From Thalassospiraceae bacterium (GTDB lineage: Bacteria; Pseudomonadota; Alphaproteobacteria; Rhodospirillales; Magnetovibrionaceae), in assembly GCA_030637205.1 (NCBI GenBank), contig DAOVVL010000054.1:1-9112 (forward strand): DNA of 9,112 nt. Direction: 5' to 3'. The notes beneath the pieces are model-generated. The model was not told the origin of the DNA, did not search any database, and worked only from the letters and a program-made list of their open reading frames with translations. Position 1 is the first letter of the stretch, and the number at the start of each line of letters is the position of its first letter. Below are positions 5,743 through 9,112 of this stretch, piece after piece. Both the position numbers and the translations under genes were made by a program.

Positions 5743-6936
5743 TCATTTTCTGCTAAGATAATTCATGACATAGCCAGGCAGTTCATCGATCGGTAATACA
5801 GCCGAACATAGCCCCGCCGTGGCCACAGCGCCGGGCATCCCCCACACGACACTGGTGGGTTGATCCTGGGCAATAACGGTGCCGCCGGCATCAATGACCA
5901 TTTGCGCACCCTTTTGACCGTCGTTACCCATTCCGGTCAGGATCACGGTAAACACCCGTGCACCAAAAACCTTCACCACGCTGCGAAGCATCGGATCCAC
6001 CGCCGGGCGACAAAAATTTTCTTGCGGGTCTTGGTTAATGCGCACAACCCGATCAGACCCCTTTTGTTCGACCAGCATATGGAAATCACCGGGCGCCAGT
6101 AAAACCCGCCCCGTCATCAGCTTATCGCCATCTTCGGCTTCTTTGCATTCCCAACCGGTCTGGCGGGTAATGTGTTCGGCCAGAATTGTGGTGAACGTTG
6201 CCGGCATATGCTGGGTTACGACAATGGGAAGACTGACGCTTTTACCCAGCCCTTTGAAAAATTTGAACAATGCCTGCGGGCCACCGGTAGAGCTGCCCAC
6301 CGCGATGATGTCTGGCTTGGTGGTGGATGCAGGACGTAATTTTACATCCTTAACATCGCGCATTTCCCATCGTTTGGGTGCGCCGCCGGGCAGAGGTGGC
6401 GGAATTTCGCCCGGTGCCGGTTTGCGCGGCATTTTTCGTGCCGTAACGGAACCGCCGATTTGGTGACGACGAAGCTCGCCAAAGTTTTTAACTTTTTCCA
6501 GCAATTCACGTTTGAAATCATTTTCACCGCTGATCTCACGTGCGCTGGAAGGTTTGGGCAAATAGTCTGTAGCGCCACTGCTTAGCGCCTTCAGGCTGAC
6601 CTCGGCATTTCGCGAGGTTAAAGTTGAGGCCATAATAATTTTGACGGTTTTATCAACTTCAATCAAAAGCGGAAGCGCCGTCAGGCCATCCATCACCGGC
6701 ATTTCAATATCTAAAATAATAACATCAACGGGATCGCGCTTAAGGCTGTTGACGGCAAGCTGGCCATTGCCGACCGATGCCACAACGCTGACATCGGCGT
6801 CTGATTCCAGCATTCGTGTCAGCAACCCACGAATAACGGCTGAATCATCCACCACCATTACCCGGATAGGTCCGGTTGTTGCCGCAGTGCCTCTTGCTTT
6901 TGTCACCTTATTTTTTTCCAACTTTTCAGAATACAC
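5743..6936 (-). CDS. cheB: CheB, chemotaxis receptor methylesterase/deamidase
   Basis: CheB removes methyl groups from chemoreceptors and deamidates glutamines, and is activated when CheA phosphorylates its receiver domain. The receiver spans about 24-145 with Asp30/Asp31 in VVDDS, phosphoacceptor Asp76 (IILDIEMPVMDG) and Lys128 in LPKPS. A Pro-rich linker (about 160-205) leads to the esterase domain, whose catalytic triad is visible: Ser216 in GSSTGG, His243 in TQHMPATFT and Asp339 in TGMGNDG. The assigned start GTG 6936 has no clear Shine-Dalgarno and adds about 22 residues before the conserved PIRVMVVDD. GTG 6906 (Val11) is an equally plausible start. A 45-base gap separates it from cheY. 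Confidence 0.97.
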   Translation of the reverse strand: MYSEKLEKNKVTKARGTAATTGPIRVMVVDDSAVIRGLLTRMLESDADVSVVASVGNGQLAVNSLKRDPVDVIILDIEMPVMDGLTALPLLIEVDKTVKIIMASTLTSRNAEVSLKALSSGATDYLPKPSSAREISGENDFKRELLEKVKNFGELRRHQIGGSVTARKMPRKPAPGEIPPPLPGGAPKRWEMRDVKDVKLRPASTTKPDIIAVGSSTGGPQALFKFFKGLGKSVSLPIVVTQHMPATFTTILAEHITRQTGWECKEAEDGDKLMTGRVLLAPGDFHMLVEQKGSDRVVRINQDPQENFCRPAVDPMLRSVVKVFGARVFTVILTGMGNDGQKGAQMVIDAGGTVIAQDQPTSVVWGMPGAVATAGLCSAVLPIDELPGYVMNYLSRK

Positions 6937-6981
6937 ACTGGGTCAAAAATATATTTGGTTTTGTTAGAGATTAAGCAAATA

Positions 6982-7347
6982 TCAAAGAAGCCCTACCTGC
7001 GAAAACTTCGCTTGAATGATTTCACCATCAAAAGGCTTCATGATGTATTCGTTGGCGCCCGCTTCAATTGCGTCTTGTATGTGTTCTATGTCGTTTTCTG
7101 TTGTGCAAAACACGACGATGGGCTTGTCACCACCAGACATTGCGCGCAATTCACGCAAAAATTCAATTCCGCTCATCACCGGCATATTCCAATCCAAAAG
7201 TACCGCATCCGGCATGGTGGCCTGACAGGCGTCCAAAGCCTGTTGACCATCGGCGGCTTCAATAGTCTCGAATTCAAGATCTTCCAGAATTTTTTTAGCC
7301 ACCATACGAATGACTTTTGAATCATCGACAATCAAACAAGATTTCAT
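6982..7347 (-). CDS. cheY: CheY-type single-domain response regulator
   Basis: Phospho-CheY binds the flagellar switch to change rotation. In alphaproteobacteria with several CheYs, some act as phosphate sinks instead. The 121-residue product is a bare receiver domain. Pocket residues Asp8/Asp9, phosphoacceptor Asp52 (LLDWNMPVMSG), Thr82 and Lys104 (YIMKPFDG) all fit at a constant offset of five from E. coli CheY (Asp57, Thr87, Lys109), and Tyr101 matches the switch Tyr106. So the protein is probably phosphorylated and signalling-competent. ATG 7345-7347 has AAGG about nine bases upstream. Its position between cheA and cheB indicates it is the cognate CheY of this cluster. Confidence 0.95.
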   Translation of the reverse strand: MKSCLIVDDSKVIRMVAKKILEDLEFETIEAADGQQALDACQATMPDAVLLDWNMPVMSGIEFLRELRAMSGGDKPIVVFCTTENDIEHIQDAIEAGANEYIMKPFDGEIIQAKFSQVGLL

Positions 7348-7476
7348 GCCAAAACACCTTTATTAATGCTGCGCATAGAACCCGCAACCTGTTAGCCAGT
7401 TTGCATTATCGACCTTGCCCCCCAGAGCCGAGGAGCCAGACAACCGTGTACATCCACTAATAAGGCAAATATCGCG

Positions 7477-7498
7477 AAAAAAGAACCTTTTTCAAAGG
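7477..7498 (-). terminator. Weak hairpin plus U-tract between cheA and cheY
   Basis: Reading the minus strand, CCTTT-GAA-AAAGG (7498-7486) forms a five base-pair hairpin followed by TTCTTTTTT. The stem is short and AT-rich, so at best it attenuates read-through from cheA into cheY. The rest of the 160-base gap (7348-7507) contains no ORF or convincing promoter; the only RNA polymerase-like match is an isolated -10-type element near 7406-7413. Confidence 0.3.
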
Positions 7499-7507
7499 CA
7501 ACCCGGG

Positions 7508-9112
7508 CTAGGCAGAGCCGGAAATAGTGACACTGGCAACCGTATGGGCCAAGGAGCGAACCAGCTCATCGCGGTCGGACTTCGCCAGATAGTCATTAAA
7601 TCCAACCTCACGCCCGCGCTGGAAATCATCGTCCGTGGTGCGCGCCGAAAGGGCCACCATCGGCACGTCTTTCCAGCGGGGGTCTTTACGAACCGCGTCG
7701 GCAAACTGGAAGCCATCCATATCCGGCATTTCGATATCGCTGATGATCACGTCATAGACCGCACCACGATCACGCAGATCTAAAGCATCTTGAGCTGAAT
7801 CCGCAGTTGTCACCTTGAAACCCGCGACCGAAAGAATGGGCGAAAGCAGGTTGCGGAAAAATGGGCTGTCATCAACCAACAACACGTGCTTGCCCTGAAT
7901 GTTGGCGCCTTCGCCTTCGCCGGCACCAAACCAGTCGGAAAACGCCTGGGTCAGGTAATGCCCGGCATCGATCACGTCGGTTGCGTGGCCATCAATTACG
8001 GCCGAGCCGATCAGGCCAGCGCGCTTGGCAGAAATTTCAATCTTGAGCTTGTCTTCAACGATATCGACGATGTCATCGACCACCAGCCCCATGGAACGTT
8101 CCTTGTCGGAAAATACCAGTACGGCCTGACGGCCTTCTGTTTTCCACTGATGATCGACATTGAATGGGATCAACGGCATCAGCTGACCGCGATACTGAAC
8201 CATGCGTTCACCGTGGGAAATTTCCACGTCGTCCATTTCAATTTCTTCGAGGCGAGCGATCAGGGCCAAAGGAACCGCCTTCAATTCGTCGTCACCGGCA
8301 CGGAAGATCAGCATGGATGCGCGCTCATCAGATTCCGCTAATGCTTCTTCAGAAACCGTTTCCGTCCCTTCGCTACCGCCAGCAGTGCCGGTTGATGCGG
8401 CAATACCGTTGGGATCGAGGATCATAATCACCGACCCGTCACCCAGGATGGTGTTGCCCGAATAAAATGAGATGTCGCGCAGGACCGGCGAGGTCGGCTT
8501 GACCACAATTTCTTCGGTATCAAACACCCGGTCGACAATGATGCCGAACGTATAGGTACCCACCTGGGTAACGATGATGAACATTTCTTCATCGCTGTTG
8601 GGATCACGGTCCTTAGGGCTCGACATGTTCAACAAGTCGCCAAGGTTGACCAGCGGCAGCAAACGGTTGCGCAAGCGCAGCACCGGGCTTTCGTTGATGA
8701 CTTCGATGTTGAATTCCGAACGCGAAGAAGCGCGCACCAGTTCAAGAACGCTGATCTGCGGGATCGCAAACTTTTCGCCACAGCTTTCCACGATCAAACC
8801 GGCAACGATGGCCAGCGTCAGCGGGATCTTGATGGTGAACGATGTGCCCACGCCTTCGGTCGATTTCAGCTCGATGGCGCCACCGATTTTTTCAATGTTG
8901 GTGCGCACCACGTCCATGCCGACACCGCGACCCGAAACACTGGTCACGGATTCTGCCGTGGAGAACCCGGCCTTGAAAATGTATTGCTGGATCTGCGTAT
9001 CAGACATGCCTTCAAGTTCGGCGTCGGTGACCAGACCGTTGTCCAGGCATTTTTCACGGATGCGATCCATGTTCAGGCCTTTGCCGTCATCGCGGATCTG
9101 GATAATGATGTG
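7508..9112 (-). CDS. cheA: CheA, chemotaxis histidine kinase with C-terminal receiver (5' end outside window)
   Basis: CheA autophosphorylates on a histidine in its N-terminal Hpt domain under receptor control and passes phosphate to CheY and CheB. Only the C-terminal 534 residues are visible, since the frame runs off the right edge. Residues 1-98 are the end of the ATPase domain: G1 box DDGKG, 'IFKAGFSTAESVTSVSGRGV' with the G2 box GRGVGMDVV, and G3 box GVGTSFTIKIPL. A CheW-like regulatory domain follows (about 100-235), then an acidic Gly/Ser/Glu-rich linker. A second region looks like another CheW-like domain (about 264-390; 'LKAVPLALIARLEEIEMDDV', 'YRGQLMPLIPF', 'SMGLVVDDIVDIVED'). A receiver domain closes the protein (408-530), with phosphoacceptor Asp459 (IISDIEMPDMDG), Ser489 in VALSAR and Lys511 in YLAKSD. 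The receiver may act as a phosphate sink or an internal brake. The Hpt and dimerisation domains cannot be seen. Confidence 0.95.
   Translation of the reverse strand, partial: HIIIQIRDDGKGLNMDRIREKCLDNGLVTDAELEGMSDTQIQQYIFKAGFSTAESVTSVSGRGVGMDVVRTNIEKIGGAIELKSTEGVGTSFTIKIPLTLAIVAGLIVESCGEKFAIPQISVLELVRASSRSEFNIEVINESPVLRLRNRLLPLVNLGDLLNMSSPKDRDPNSDEEMFIIVTQVGTYTFGIIVDRVFDTEEIVVKPTSPVLRDISFYSGNTILGDGSVIMILDPNGIAASTGTAGGSEGTETVSEEALAESDERASMLIFRAGDDELKAVPLALIARLEEIEMDDVEISHGERMVQYRGQLMPLIPFNVDHQWKTEGRQAVLVFSDKERSMGLVVDDIVDIVEDKLKIEISAKRAGLIGSAVIDGHATDVIDAGHYLTQAFSDWFGAGEGEGANIQGKHVLLVDDSPFFRNLLSPILSVAGFKVTTADSAQDALDLRDRGAVYDVIISDIEMPDMDGFQFADAVRKDPRWKDVPMVALSARTTDDDFQRGREVGFNDYLAKSDRDELVRSLAHTVASVTISGSA

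Noticed and set aside
7406..7413. GTCGATAA on the minus strand upstream of cheY, close to the sigma28 -10 (GCCGATAA)
   Set aside because: No TAAA-like -35 lies 15 or 16 bases upstream, so the match is probably chance.
7886..8341. + strand open frame of 151 codons opposite cheA
   Set aside because: It lies wholly within the conserved CheW-like and receiver part of CheA and has no domain signature of its own.

Overview
This window reads as a flagellar and chemotaxis chromosomal locus of an alphaproteobacterium, most likely from the Rhodospirillales or a close marine relative. The main evidence is a textbook CtrA cell-cycle/motility regulator next to fliI and fliJ, followed by a CheA kinase carrying its own receiver domain and cheY, cheB and cheR. 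GC content looks moderate, roughly the low to mid 50s by eye. The genus assignment is inference only.

Layout. Positions 2-1621 (+ strand): a FliK-like hook-length-control reading frame, broken by an in-frame TAA at 218-220. It is followed 12 bases later by a small protein that looks like the tunnelling (T-) fold of QueF but lacks the catalytic cysteine. Positions 1643-3848 (- strand): fliI then fliJ, the export ATPase and its coiled-coil partner. FliI has an unusual Pro/Gln/Ala-rich C-terminal tail of about 122 residues. FliJ appears to begin upstream of the first standard start codon. Positions 3849-4092: a 244-base divergent intergenic region with A-tracts, a perfect 12-base palindrome, a candidate sigma70 promoter and a CtrA-type half-site. 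Positions 4093-4803 (+): ctrA, closed by a strong hairpin terminator. Positions 4906-9112 (- strand): a chemotaxis cluster transcribed cheA (5' end outside the window), cheY, cheB, cheR.

How the genes work together. FliI/FliJ drive export of flagellar rod, hook and filament subunits, and FliK sets hook length. CheA is activated by receptors and phosphorylates CheY (motor output) and CheB. CheR and CheB add and remove receptor methyl groups for adaptation. In several Rhodospirillales, CtrA is known mainly as a motility regulator, so its position between export and chemotaxis genes fits. No cheW gene lies between cheA and cheY, but CheA itself seems to carry two CheW-like domains.

No RNA genes, mobile elements, CRISPR arrays or defence systems are visible. 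No stretch longer than 300 bases lacks a gene. The points most worth checking are the QueF-like pseudoenzyme, the stop codon within the FliK-like frame, the FliI tail and the non-canonical FliJ start.
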